This document shows positions 35,901 through 47,414 of a stretch of 64,000 bases of DNA, in pieces; within the stretch, counting starts at the first letter, position 1; every line of letters begins with the position of its first letter. Source of the DNA: Branchiostoma floridae (Eukaryota > Chordata > Leptocardii > Amphioxiformes > Branchiostomatidae); NCBI RefSeq assembly GCF_000003815.2, contig NC_049992.1, positions 12,060,131 to 12,124,130 of the forward strand, given 5' to 3'. A program made the translations under genes and the position numbers. Under the pieces are notes generated by a model that was given only the letters and a program-made list of their open reading frames with translations, had not been told where the DNA came from and searched no databases.

Positions 35901-38900
35901 GTTAAAGTTCATGTCAGTCATGCAGAACCAAACAGCTCTTTATTTATCAAATGCAAGCCGTATCAATGAAGTTCAAAATTAGAATAGGCAGTATAAGCAG
36001 TCTAGAATTCACTATACCAGCACAGTTTGCAATTTATGATATATCAAATCAATAACATGCCTCCGAGCAGTTATTGTTTTAAAAAGCAGCAATACACCTT
36101 TTCCTTTTTTTAATTTTCTAACTTTGGTTAGGATTGACGATAATAACCAAACCTAATCAACCTTACACTAAGTTACAGAAAAGCTTTAATTATTTACATG
36201 ACTAACACCTCCTCTGGATGGCCTCTCGATGTTGATTGCAAAGTTTAACTAAAATGTCATTTGGTGATATTTCTAACATTTTATTCACCTGCACAGAGTG
36301 TCTGAATGGAGGAGACATTGCCGAGATGCCCCTGTCATGTGTTGGGGACCGAGAACTGGCATGGTGAGCATGAGAGGCCAGGAGGTGTAGACTGGAGTGG
36401 GCCTCCAGTTTGGAGACTGGAGGTTCGGGGGCAGTCTGCTTTGTTGGGGAATACTGCACAGGCACAGCCTTTCAAAACAAGGAACACGGGCTAAATCCTG
36501 TCCAACAGCACCAATCTATCGTCTAGAATCATTGTGCAATATTTAGAAGGGAATACCTGTCTCTCAACATTGACACAAGTGAGCTTGGCTTTTTGGACAG
36601 TAAGGAAATAAATGCATGATTGATATCTAGCATTAGTGGACAGGATTCAGTAAATTATCTGTCACTGCTACATAATACAATGTACATCTAGACATGGAAA
36701 AACAAGTTGAAAAAAAGACACCCAAAAAAGGAAAGAAAATAAGGTAGAATGATAGCACTTGCCTCTCCTAAAGGCTTTTAGTAACTTTCAGTCTTAGAAG
36801 AGGAAACAAACAAGAAAGCAATTTTCTTCACAAAATACAGAAGATACAAAAAAGGTAAAAATTCTCATAACTAAAAAGCACATGTTACACCCACACAAAA
36901 ATAAAGAAATATCTGTAACAGTTTAACACCAACCTTTGCTGAAGATGGCTGACCAATAGCAATGGCCTGTGGCACGGGGTGGGAGGATTGGCTCTTTGTC
37001 TTATCAACTGTAGAGGAGTCTGTCTTCTTTGGAGAGGTGGAAACCCTCTTCTCTGATTGGTCCAGCTGTTTGGACTGGGAGGGTTTTGATTGGTTGGCGG
37101 AGGAGGGCGGGACAGGGGGACCCCTGAGAGGAAGGGCTTGCACAGAGCCCTGGCCACGGGATATCTGAGGTAGAATAACATCAACATGGTGACATTTCCA
37201 CTATAGGTTGTCCAGTTTGACTCAACAACAAGAGCTTTCTTTATTTTAGAAATACTGAGATAAAACTATGATTTCTTTATCTTAATATGACAATCATGTT
37301 TGAATAATACAATTTTAGAATCCCAGAAATAGGAATCTAGTAAAGAAATACTAGTACCAGTAAATTAAGTTGCAGCTGTATACCCACTATTGCATTTCGG
37401 TTTTATCACCACTTAAACATGTATGCAATATATGTTACATTTACACTGTAAACTTGTGAGGGAAAATGATAGAATATATAATAGAAATTATTCTAGAAAT
37501 TTAGCCAATCCAAGAAAAAAATATGTGGGTGGCAGGGACTTAATTTCATAGCAGATGGGGAAAGGATCAGTTGCAATGCTTTAAGTTCATGGTTGAAATA
37601 ACCATAACGATGCAATGCAAGACAGAATATTTCATGTTTTACAGTATATTGGTCATGTTACCCTTGGTAAATATCAATGCCCTTTTAGGAGAAAAACTTG
37701 AAAAAGACAATGTCAGAACCAAGCCTCACCTGAGAGAGGAGAGCAGGGGGTGTTGAGGAAGAGCCGGTTGAACCAGATGTAGTTGCCGGCCCGAGAGCCA
37801 GCTGTGCACCAGCCTGCTGCTGCGCCATGGAGGCTGCCGCCTGCTTCTGCAGCTGGGCAGTCGCTGCCTGGGCCTGCGGGAGGGGGGCAGGGAGGAAAAA
37901 CGTAATTATATCTCAGGCACAAAGTCAAACTGCAACAGTTTGGATACCTACTGGTAACCTTGTACAACTGAGAATTGTCAAGTATATGATCAAATACAAG
38001 GGGAAGCATTACAACCTGTCTGTGTGTTGTTTTGCTGCTGCTCAGAATGAGAACTGTATGCCTAACAGGCTGGCACACCATACCATGTGTTCAACAGACC
38101 ACACTACAGCACACACAGCAAACAATAGACCTGTGTCTCTTTGACCTTGGGAAAAGACACGACATTGTTGCAACATGTTTACCTCATTCATGAAGAAGGT
38201 TTGAGGGAAAACTGGGCTTCTTTAACAACAATGGCACAGACACTGGATGTAACATGTACACCAAACTATTATAGATTATTCATGGCACTTCCTGTTTAAT
38301 ACTAGATAAAGTTGCCTGGTATTGGAGGGTGGAGCTTGCACGCAAAGTGTTTCACCTCACAAGATCAATACCTGAAGTTGTGTGATCCTGTTACGTCATG
38401 GACGTTTTTTGTTTTGAGTTTGTTTTGTTTTGTTTTCAAGGGTACTCTTACCTATTCACTCAACTTAAGAGGACTTCCTGTCCCTAAGCACCTACTAACC
38501 CCTTTTCCTGTCTTATTCTCAGACAGCAGTGAGCAAGTATAGTTACATTGGCCTGAGTACAGTATGTAAGGGTACTGTATCATGCTGTGGGCTATATGAA
38601 ACTTCTAATGTTTATCATGTAATACCTGGCACATATGTTAAGTAAGAACTGTCAAACCTGCCCAAGCGGCCACCACTTCAACCTGGCCACCTGGCCATAA
38701 TGGCCGCTTTTTCTCCATCCCGAAAATTTTCCCCGAACACGCAGGTATTAAGTAACCTTCCCTAGACAGTCACCTGCCCAACATGTCTGCAGCCACATTG
38801 GATGGAGACTGAACAGGGTCCCAATCCCTGCCCATGCCAGCCACCTAGGTTTCCGAGGGTCTTCAGAAAATTGTGCCCTGGATTGTCACGACAAAACCTG

Positions 38901-41441
38901 ATGGCTTCAAAGGTTGGGATATTCTACTGTGATATGGGTGGACTCAATGCCACCATGTAATGATAGATTTGTTTGTTACATATGCCACAACAAAATCTAT
39001 ATCTACTTCTCAAAGAACTCTTTTTTATTGCAATGTCACCAAGCTTGTGAAGTTATACGCTTGAACCTTTATCTATTCACTTGAAATGGCAGACAGAAAC
39101 TGTCCCACAAAAAAAAGGTTTTGCAGAGCATGACCATGATCGTGTTGTTAAGGTGGCTGTAAAAAGGCAATTTAAAGCTTTCCAGCACAGAAACATAGCA
39201 GACATTCCGTGGACACCTTGAACATGTTTGTGGCAGTGGATTCAGCACATGTCACACAAAGGGCCAATATTTTGTTTGATGGTCTGGGCTCCAAAGAGAC
39301 AGAAGTGATTTTTGTGTGTTGCCACCTATGACTTATGTGACTTTGCATTGATGAGTTGACTTGAAATTCAGGATTCATAAATGGTAGTCCAATCTAATCA
39401 CATTTTTAACAACTTGAGATTTGTGTCCAGAGTGGGCTTAATGACACTGCGCACTGATTTCAGACAAAAAGAACTGTCTCGTTTCAGTCACCTTGTGTAA
39501 ATATAAGGTATACTACTTTGTGAATGTAAGATAGACCTGTTGGTAGTTTTGTCCATGTAATATGACAAATACTTGACATGTAAAACAACGACTTGCAAAC
39601 CATCTACATGTTGTGAACCGATCCTCTTCAAGCCAGCCACATGTCCAAAATGTACTTTTGTCCAGTCCGTCAAGTGGCCATCTTGAGCAGGTTTGATCAT
39701 ACCCAAGAGGCCTACACTGACAGTTCTTACTGTTCCTAGTTGAGAGTAAGCAACACAACCTTCAGCTTATCTAAATGCTGAAATACCGTTCCTTCTGCTC
39801 CTCTTTTGAAATGAGTAGTTTTAGCTTTTCAAATTTTGATCTACAATGATACAAGATAAAGACACTAAAATTGTGAAAATCATAATAAATGTGCATGCCT
39901 GGCTTGTGTGTTCTCCTGACTGACCTGTTGTGAAGCTGCTGCGCTCTGTGCCTGCTGTGCCTGTAACAGCACGCTGTGCAGCTGCTGCGGTGTGCAGGTG
40001 GTGTACAGCGGCTGTCCCGCCTGTCCCACCAGCTGTAGCGGCTGTGACAGACTCAGGCCCCCTGCCCCGGCAGCTGCAGCCATGCGGGGCCCCAGCAGCT
40101 GCAGTGCGGCTGGCGTGGTGAGGAGCTGTGCCTGAGATGTCACTGTACCAGACTGGGTGGACAGGACCTGGCGGTTTGCCTGGAATTACACATGGACGTC
40201 ACTGTTAGTGTCACAGAACACATATGATCAGGTATTTCTGAGTTAAATGTATGGAGGAAAAACAATCTCCTTGATTCATAGACTAGCAAAATGTTACAAA
40301 CAATACATTACAGGTTACACTTGTCTATCAAAGCTATATCAGAACTTTAGTTGCCTTAGAAGTTTATACACAATTTAACAACTATTATAATAATATTATA
40401 ATGCTAGAGTTCTACTACGACAGTGCTAGTTTTCTAGTTTGTTTGTAATATAGGATCAGGGCTGTCTCTAAGACAAGAAAATCAACATGGGCTCCCAAAC
40501 ATTGAGTGGGACAGAAAATTTCAAGCTGGAGACATCCCCGTGTAGGTTACAGACCTGTGTAAGTGAGAGGCCGTGCCCTGTATAGTATACAGACCTGTGT
40601 GAGAGAGAGCCCGTGCCCTGATAGTATACAGACCTGTGTGAGAGAGAGCCCGTGCTGTCCGACTGCAGACGAGCCCAGTGCCTGCTGCTGTGCCGCCATG
40701 TTCTGCAGCAGGAGCTGCTGCTGCATGTACATCTGCTGCAGGGCCGAGTACTGCGCAGCGCTCACGCTGGTCACAGGCTGGCCGCGGTGGAGGGCCTGCT
40801 GGATCACCTGCACCTGCACAGGAAACAGTCATGTTTAATAAACAGTCTTACATTTCAGACTGGGACAAGAACAAATGTATGTTTGGACTTTCCTTTTTTT
40901 GAGATGAGAGAAAGAAAAAGAGCTGGAAAAGATAAGCAACAAGAACCATATTTAGTGCAATTCTTTTCTTTCAATCCTACTAAGGTCACACTGATTTAAT
41001 TCCCTAGGTTCGTGAACATTTTAAGTTCAAAATATAGCAAGTTGACATCATGAATTTCTTAGTAGAGAAGAAAACTTCAGAATGAGTGCACCAAGGGATA
41101 ACCTGGTTCTTGTTTTTTTTCAACATGTTACGTGTATCTTTATTCTTTGATCAGAGAACTGTCATAAGTTTTCAGAATATCTTATGAGAAAAGATATTTT
41201 GAAAGAAACACAGAAGAGATAGTAAGAACTGACAAAGTTTGAAAACACTGAAAAGACACAGTGAGAAAGACAGAAGACAGAGAGAGAGAGAGAGAAAGAC
41301 CTGTCTGTCTGGAAAGAGAGCCGCTGGAACCTGCTGTACCTGGGAGGCCAGAGAGGGGGCGCTGTGAGACTGGTGTGCAGCAGGAGGCTGCTGGGTGGTC
41401 GGCACACTGGCATGATTGGGCGACGTTTGTCGGTCATTCAT
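26734..41441 (-). CDS. PHC: Polyhomeotic homologue (PRC1 subunit), complete coding region
   Basis: The coding exons, in transcript order on the minus strand, are 41441-41301, 40813-40634, 40179-39925, 37873-37730, 37164-36934, 36468-36289, 35785-35600, 35253-35062, 34430-34104, 33358-33119, 31620-31411, 30975-30852, 30296-30188, 28181-28001, 27539-27348 and 26919-26734 (about 1,025 residues, similar to vertebrate PHC1 and PHC3). Order of parts: a Gln-rich N-terminus (Y-S-A-L-Q-Q-M-Y-M), long Pro/Gln-rich segments, the HD1 box, the FCS zinc finger, a basic stretch and a C-terminal SAM domain. Polyhomeotic joins canonical Polycomb repressive complex 1 and polymerises through SAM to compact chromatin. 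The ATG at 41439-41441 follows a short 5' UTR. An alternative shorter end of exon 1 (41340) exists, but the longer one gives D-R-Q|V-Q, which aligns with vertebrate E-R-Q-A-V-Q. Transcription runs from a probable noncoding exon near 49 kb. Confidence 0.93.
28001..30296 (-). other. PHC: PHC FCS-type zinc finger (two exons)
   Basis: Exon 30296-30188 gives L-L-K-C-E-F-C-G-K-V and F-K-F-R-G-S-K-R. Exon 28181-28001 continues R-F-C-S-M-A-C-A-K-R-Y-N-V-G-C. Together they form the Cys4 FCS finger, which binds nucleic acid in PHC proteins, followed by a Lys/Arg/Ser-rich stretch (K-K-K-R-E-R-K-S). The intron falls between the two Cys pairs, in the K-R-F-C motif. Confidence 0.93.
29010..29298. mobile_element. 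Degenerate hAT-like MITE in a PHC intron
   Basis: The ends CAGTGTTCTGGCCAGC and GCTGGCTAGAACCCTG are imperfect inverses of the same type as at 6618-6960. The flanks GGTAACTC and GGTGATTC match at 6 of 8 positions, as expected for an older target duplication. The right half also shares AAATTTATGTCCGTC-like words with the other copies. Confidence 0.65.
30594..30890 (-). repeat. Tandem duplication of a PHC exon end and its splice donor
   Basis: GCAGTTCCAGACCAACCTGG occurs at 30693 and again at 30836, with surrounding sequence duplicated (GCAGGGC at 30594 and 30756). The right copy contains the true end of exon 30975-30852 and its donor (CCCCAG then GTTGGT). The left copy, in the intron, keeps the same donor but has a decayed exon part. 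Confidence 0.75.
31411..31620 (-). other. PHC: PHC HD1 box exon
   Basis: Encodes V-V-K-P-Q-I-L-T-H-L-I-D-G-F-I-I-Q-E-G then Q-P-F-P, the short homology domain 1 of polyhomeotic proteins, after a Pro/Glu-rich stretch. It is 70 codons, phase 0 at both ends, with a strong GTGAGT donor. Confidence 0.93.
32997..33093. repeat. (CA)n microsatellite
   Basis: An interrupted CA/TG dinucleotide repeat right next to the donor of the PHC exon ending at 33119 (intron side). It explains the Val/Cys- and Thr/His-rich open frames here, which are not genes. Confidence 0.9.
38641..39731. mobile_element. Inverted-repeat element in a PHC intron, about 1.09 kb
   Basis: The left end AGTAAGAACTGTCA and right end TGACAGTTCTTACT are exact inverses over 14 bp. 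Inside them, an AACCTGCCCAAGCGGCCAC-type stretch also recurs in inverse at about 39672-39692. The interior is non-coding and no clear target duplication was seen. It lies between PHC exons 3 and 4. Confidence 0.6.
40457..40540. mobile_element. Possible 84-bp hAT-like fragment
   Basis: Begins CAGGGCTGTCTC and ends GAGACATCCCCG, resembling the ends of the MRPL47 intron MITE (53723-53937). The flanking octamers TATAGGAT and TGTAGGTT agree at 6 of 8 positions. Confidence 0.4.
40555..40640 (-). repeat. Three tandem copies of a splice donor (39-40 bp unit) at PHC exon 2
   Basis: The unit with C-A-G then GTCTGT on the minus strand occurs at 40634, 40595 and 40555. The first is the donor that gives a 60-codon exon. 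The second would add 13 in-frame codons. The third is shifted by one base. Confidence 0.8.
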
Positions 41442-41476
41442 GATGGTCAGCAAGTGTTCTTCTCGTCAGTATCAAT

Positions 41477-41772
41477 CTGTAACAGTGTAAGGAAACAAAA
41501 AATGATATTCAAAGGTAGGTTTCATGCAAAATCCAGATAGTGCAATAGTATCACAGAAATATTTGCTCAAATGAGTAAACTACAAAATAAAGTATGTTTA
41601 CATAAACAAAACATGTCACATCACCATGTAAAGCCCATTGACCTGGAAACAAATTGAACTGATATTTGGACAAAGCTGATGACATACAATTTTCTTTCTG
41701 GCCAGCTACAAAGTTGAGCCAAACTCCATTTAGGCATAACAAATCAGTTGAAAACTAGAGTTCGGCGACCTC
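41477..41772 (-). other. First part of the long 5' intron of PHC
   Basis: The acceptor of coding exon 1 is at 41477-41479 (ACAG then ATTGAT), leaving 35 bp of 5' UTR in this exon. The intron probably reaches to 48988. Confidence 0.55.
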
Positions 41773-42855
41773 ATACCTCCATGAAAATTTAGAGCTTTCG
41801 TAAATTTCATGCAATTGACTAACACATTAACATAATTTATGCATCGTATTGTTCATCATTGACTAACGTACACATGTCACAATTATAAAATTCCCATTAT
41901 TAATCATAAAGCGTTTCTGCAATTTTTACATAAATTATGCAAATAAGTTCCTCATTACCATATTTGGTATCTGCTTATATTCCACCTATCATAGTTAACA
42001 TGTGTTACATTTATTGAAGTCCAGTTATTGAAAACAATGGAATTATACAATTTCCTCATTAATTATGCAAATTAAGTCCTCATTTGCATAAAATGTATAT
42101 CATTATGAACATCTTTGCCTAAGGTACCCGCATGCCTAATATGATGCCAATCCATCAATCCTTTCTGCAGTTATCCTCTTTAGAATGTCTTGACAAAAAC
42201 GCCCCTGCAGTTCCGAAATTAAATGTTAGGGGGCTGAAACCTGCCCCACTTTGTCATGACACTGCAAGCTATCTACCAGCCAAATGTCAAGACCATATCA
42301 CATCCAGGACAAGAGATACATTGAAAAACTGCCATGATATAATATTCTCATTAATTATGCAGATGTACTATTATTTTGCATAATTAGTATTTAATCTTGT
42401 ACAACATTGTCTAAGGTACCTATATACCAAAAATCATGAAAATCCGTTGTTTCCTTCTTGAGTTATCCTCGTCAGAAGTTTTTGACAAAAATGCCCCTGC
42501 TATCCCAAAACTAGACGCTAGGGGGCCCAAACTTACGTAATTTTTTCCTGAGCACAAGAGCTATCTAATACTTAAAAATCTTGACCATAGCATGTTCAGA
42601 ACACCGAGATAGCAAAACCGGAAGTTGCGCTGCAGTACCAAGGCCACACACCAGGGGGCCCAAAATTGACCTTGACCTTCGTCTTCCCAACCCCTACCTA
42701 CATACCAAATATCATCGTAGTCCATCAAGAGGTTCTCAAGTTATGCTGACCACAAATATGCGGACACACAGACACACACACAGACACACACACACACACA
42801 CAGACACACACACAGACACACTCAAAACTATACCTCCATTTTTTCATGGAGGTAA
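41773..42855. mobile_element. Element with TACCTCCATGAAAA inverted ends, about 1.08 kb
   Basis: The left end ATACCTCCATGAAAA and right end TTTTCATGGAGGTA are inverse copies. The interior has related blocks (ACAAAAACGCCCCTGC near 42196, ACAAAAATGCCCCTGC near 42485, and AGGGGGC-type motifs), an ATTATGCAAAT-rich part, and a CA microsatellite (42764-42823) near the right end. There is no transposase. The organisation is typical of a dispersed non-autonomous repeat. Confidence 0.65.
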
Positions 42856-45800
42856 TTACGGAAATCAGCATTACACAATTACAATACTTTCTAAATTCTA
42901 CTGATGAAAGTGTGGTGTTTTGACCTTAAAATGATATCTACATATATTTAGGAATGTGTATCTTGAATAAGCACTAAACAACATGAAGCTTTGTCAGTTT
43001 TACCTATAATCATAATGTAAATATGTTTTATACCACATCAAATCAATTCTGAGTACATAATCATGTATGTTGCTGGTGAAATGGACCTAGATACCAGACC
43101 CCTGCCCCAAACTCAATAATATCCAATGCTATTGTACATATCAGGGTCGAATTCTGGAGGAAGCCTGTTGTAGAATTTTCTTGGGACATGCTGGCCTTAG
43201 GGGTTGGTCGGTTTAGGCCCTGGAAACAGTCTGGCATCATGGATTGTGAAAATGACATGTGCTTACAACATAAATGTATCTGTCCCAACATTCTACCTGC
43301 TACCTAACTCAAAAACCAATACAGATTGGAGTGCCTAATGGCTAGATAAGAGTTTCACTATTCACAGAAACACACCATTTTTTTTTAAATTCTCAGTAAA
43401 ATCCTTCTACTCAAAAGAAACAGCGAAGTATAGTTATGACAAATTCTAAATTAAAACTTGCAACTCAGCTACTACATAGTTGACACACACATGGATGAAC
43501 TGCATTACTTGGCAAGGTACAATAGTAGTAGCAGTAATTCCAGTATTTGATTATATGGCAACATATTAGTGACAATTCTAAAAGACAGGAGGAGAGAACC
43601 GTACCTTAGTACCAACTCCTTGTACAAGCACTTTCCATCTGTGCAGGACAAACCAGTGTGGTCCTCCCTACCTTGGAGAGACCCAGACTGTTTAATGATG
43701 CTGAACAAATTGAAAAGGCCACTAAATCCTCACAGAGGACAATTAGGTCTTTCTGCCAACTAGGGTGAGATTCCCACCAAGTTAAACCTAACTTTAGGGG
43801 GAGGGGGTAAGTTTGGGAAGTTGACTCCCACATTACATATTGTGATTCAAATGATGCTACTTTTTCTCAACACCTTGTTGACGTTTCCTTTGATGCGTGA
43901 ACTTCGGTGACCCAGGAAAGTGCAGATCCCAAAGAAAGGGTGTCTAGACAATGCCGACAAGAGCAAGGATTTATATGCACATTTAGAACATGTTTGCCAC
44001 ACACACACCATTAGGCCTACAGTCCGGCCACCAGGGCAAAGACATTATGGTGTCTGGTGCTATTCAACTCTCCCACTTTGATCACAGGCGCTATTCAGCA
44101 TGGCATGCCATTACAAGGTTTGTTTCTCAAAGCCTAGAGGTCACGAGATGGAGAACAGGGGTCATTAGAAGATACTTGACAGAAAAAGGGACCGTAAACA
44201 TGAGCTTTTCCCAAGGTTATATCCTGTTATACGAATTGTTTAGTTTCAAAGGAATATTTGCATATTAAAGGACTATAGCTGAAGCTTTTGCTAAGTAAGA
44301 GCGGTTCCATCTCCTACCAAACCGAAGATGTCTACTCTACTCTACTCTGCTCTAAAAACTGACATTTTAAAAGAAATGATGTAGTTCAGAGACAGATCAT
44401 CATTCAAGGAGAAGATTATGATGGTACGAAAATGGTTTCCAGTTTCTAATCCTGACTGAAAATGAAATCCAGCCATGTTTGGTGGGAAAATGTCACCAGC
44501 CTCGCACCTTATGTTCTCTCTCTATAATAGTATTATAGAGAGAAAATACACATGTAGTGTGTACTGGTATGTTAATTAGATGCTACTTCACAGGTCTTTC
44601 CCTCAAGCAAAATATATCCGTCTGATTAGCATCTACAGGTACTTATTTTCCTTACTTCCTAGGCCCCTAGCTATAACATACCTTCTTCACAATATGGTGT
44701 AGATATACATCAAAACAGCTGTTTCAAACATACTCCAAACTCCACACATAGATGAGGTGTATACCAGATGAAAAAGTCAAACACTGCGGGAAATTCTTCA
44801 GTCTATGTAGAAACTAACCATGCAGAATAGGGAGTGGACTACGATGGAAGTTAGACTTTTGTGGGTGTCACCAAACAAAAGGACCTCTAACCACTTGTTA
44901 TTTATTGCCTATTACTAGTGTTAGAATTTTACACCTTTTCACGGCCCATTACAGCAATGTGTGAAGACAAACAATTGTTTCTCTAGTTCCTAAACATCAA
45001 CATACCTAATACACATCCTGACAATTTAGGAGTTCTCGTCATTAAAATCCAATGTTTACAGCTTCCCGCGGATGGAAATTAACAAAAGAAATACACCGGG
45101 GGGTGGGGGTGGGGGGGTATGTATAAAATAAAAAGCTTGTAACTTGGATGTTATTACTGACCATTTGAGGCAAAATTCAAAATTGCCATCTATGAGACAA
45201 GACTTGTATCTTTAGTCTTAAAACAAATGGTATTCAATACAATGTAATACCACCAAGGACTTAATTTTTTCCGGTACAGATACACCAGACATTTAGGACC
45301 AGAAATGTACCTGAACAATTTTATAGGTATGGGTACAGGTTATAGTCATGAGTACCAATAACTACCATTGTCTATAGTAACTGCCGGGGAAAATTCGCTT
45401 GCCAGCAGTGAGGTTTTAGGTACATAGCTGTACCCCAGATCAAAATTACAAATTTTTCTGGTATCGAGCTGCATAGATCTAATGTAATTTATTATAATAG
45501 CCTCAGTCAATGTAAAAACACATATTCTATGATATTGGATACCCACTCCATCCTGTGTGGACAGGTGAAATTACTACCAGGGGAAAACCTGGAATGATGC
45601 CAATCTATCTTCAATCACCTGCACAGCTTTCATGTTTCCCAAAGGTCATTCATCACTACAACATGGCCAGGCTGACATCTCAGAGATGGGCACCAGGCAG
45701 GAATATTGGACTGTTCTGGACATGGATTTTTAGATAATGTTCTTGATTGGATACATGCTAGTTGATCAGTACTGTCAGTCACTGCCACCTACCATACTAC

Positions 45801-45912
45801 TAGTAAGTATACTCCTATGCAAATAATTCCTTGTCATCAAAATGCTGTTTTGTTTTGTTGTTGATAGCTATCTACTGAATGCTTTCACATGACATTTTAC
45901 ATGACATACCGG
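42856..45912. other. Non-coding part of the presumed PHC first intron
   Basis: No exon, RNA gene or structured repeat recognised, apart from a G-rich run near 45099-45117. Confidence 0.4.
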
Positions 45913-47165
45913 CAGTGTTTCCGCCAGACCTCAGCTGGGAGGCCGTCCACCTTGGGGCGCGAAAACCGCGAAAATTAAATTTAATTGCAAAACCGCGAAC
46001 ATTAAATTTAATTGTAAAACCGCGAAAATTAAATTTAATTGTAAAATCGCGAAAATTAAAGTTAATGGTTAACTGTCGCAAGAAAAAACAAAACAACTAA
46101 TGTCCGATCTGTGCCGCGTACCGGTATGCCGCACCGAACGGGTACTACGACTTTTAAAAAGTTCTAGAAACGGTTCTTGGACTTTCAAAAAAGAAATAGC
46201 ATTTGTATATATTCTCTTTTATGTTGTAGTATACTTATAAATCATCTAAAACCTTCCATAGATCGAGAAATTTGCGTTCAGAAATGACGAAAAACATCGT
46301 CTATCGGCGACAGTGAGCGTAATGGCGGCCGAAATCCCGCAATCTCACGTGGTGACTTCTCGCGAGATCTGGGAAAACTAGTGACGTCATGGGAAACTAG
46401 CGCTGTGATTGGCTAGGATACACAACAGCTACTGACCGCCATTTTTTATGCGTATTTATCCCGAAAATTTCTGCCGTTTTCGGAGATTTTGCGGGCTCAA
46501 AACTCATATAAAAAGGAACCAAAGTTATACTTGATGTTTTTACGTCCATCACCTCATATATGAACCCTTTATTTTTCCGCTGTGTTGCCGATAACGAACT
46601 TGAAAGAGGTCGGGGCGGGGATTTCCCGTGCCGAGCACCCCGGTGGGCACATGTTTCTGTTCATCGTGTTTTGTTTTGTACGATGATTGATGATGAAAAC
46701 AGAGACTAAAGTTTTTAATATCTAGACAAAGTTAGTGTGTTTTCTTATTAATTTTTTTCTCCCAATAACAACTATTAGTTTGTAGTGTAATAGCGAGATC
46801 GACCTACCGCCAAGTTTTCGAAATGTGGCAGGGAAAATTCGCATAACTGAGACCTTGAAAAACGGGTTTTAATGAGATTATCGTATGGGAAAGGCCGCCG
46901 ACACACATTGTCAACAATCATAACAATAGCAAAACAAACAGTAAGCGGCTTTCTGACTGTGGACGGCGTCCCCAAGCGTCTAGCTTCAATACAAAACACA
47001 AAACTGCGGTTTACATTTATCGACTTTGTTAAAGTTTGTACAGATTTCTCGGCAAAATGTGGGTCGCATTTTTTTTATGAGGACGGCCTCTGTTTGCGTT
47101 CAAGCCGTCCAAAACGAAATGAGACCGTCAATGGACGGGTGGACGCCCCTCTGGCGGAAACACTG
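45913..47165. mobile_element. hAT non-autonomous element, 1,253 bp, with exact 8-bp target duplication
   Basis: The ends CAGTGTTTCCGCCAGA and TCTGGCGGAAACACTG are exact 16-bp inverses. The flanks CATACCGG (45905-45912 and 47166-47173) are identical, so insertion is recent. No transposase frame is present. The interior has a 27-bp tandem repeat of CGCGAAAATTAAATTTAATT-type units (45958-46067), a promoter-like cluster (46321-46446), and a block at about 46850-46985 shared with the MITE at 6618-6960. Confidence 0.93.
46321..46446. promoter_or_regulatory. Promoter-like motif cluster inside the hAT element
   Basis: Within 126 bp lie AATGGCGGCC (46321), the E-box CACGTG (46346-46351), TCTCGCGAGA (46358-46367), the CRE palindrome TGACGTCA (46382-46389), the inverted CCAAT box GATTGG (46407-46412) and GCCATTTTTT (46438-46447). 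The two YY1-like AATGGCGG/CCGCCATT words face in opposite directions at the two edges, as in divergent CpG promoters. Function is inferred from motifs only. Confidence 0.55.
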
Positions 47166-47331
47166 CATACCGGTACCTCAATTTTCTGAAGGCAAGTGTC
47201 CCTGGAATTAGCCTAATGTAAACAGGAATTGGAGAATATGGGCTCAAGTCCAGCCTTGGGTTTTCATCAGGTATACAACAGTATCCGTTTGTATATTCAA
47301 AATTTTCCAGGAAATTTGAAGGTGGTATCAG

Positions 47332-47414
47332 AGGATACCTGACCCCAGTCCAATCTCAAAACACGATAGATATTTTTTTTAGATATTTTTGAGATAGGGT
47401 CTGGTATCCAGGCT
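47332..47414. mobile_element. Short foldback element
   Basis: GGATACCTGACCCCAG...CAATCTCAAAA and TTTTGAGATAGGGTCTGGTATCC are imperfect inverses around a T-rich loop. The flanks TATCAGAG and TATCAAAG differ at one of eight positions. Confidence 0.5.

Noticed and set aside
46775-47211. Transposase remnant in the hAT element at 45.9 kb
   Set aside because: Frames are short, on both strands, and lack the hAT dimerisation or catalytic motifs; the element looks purely non-autonomous.
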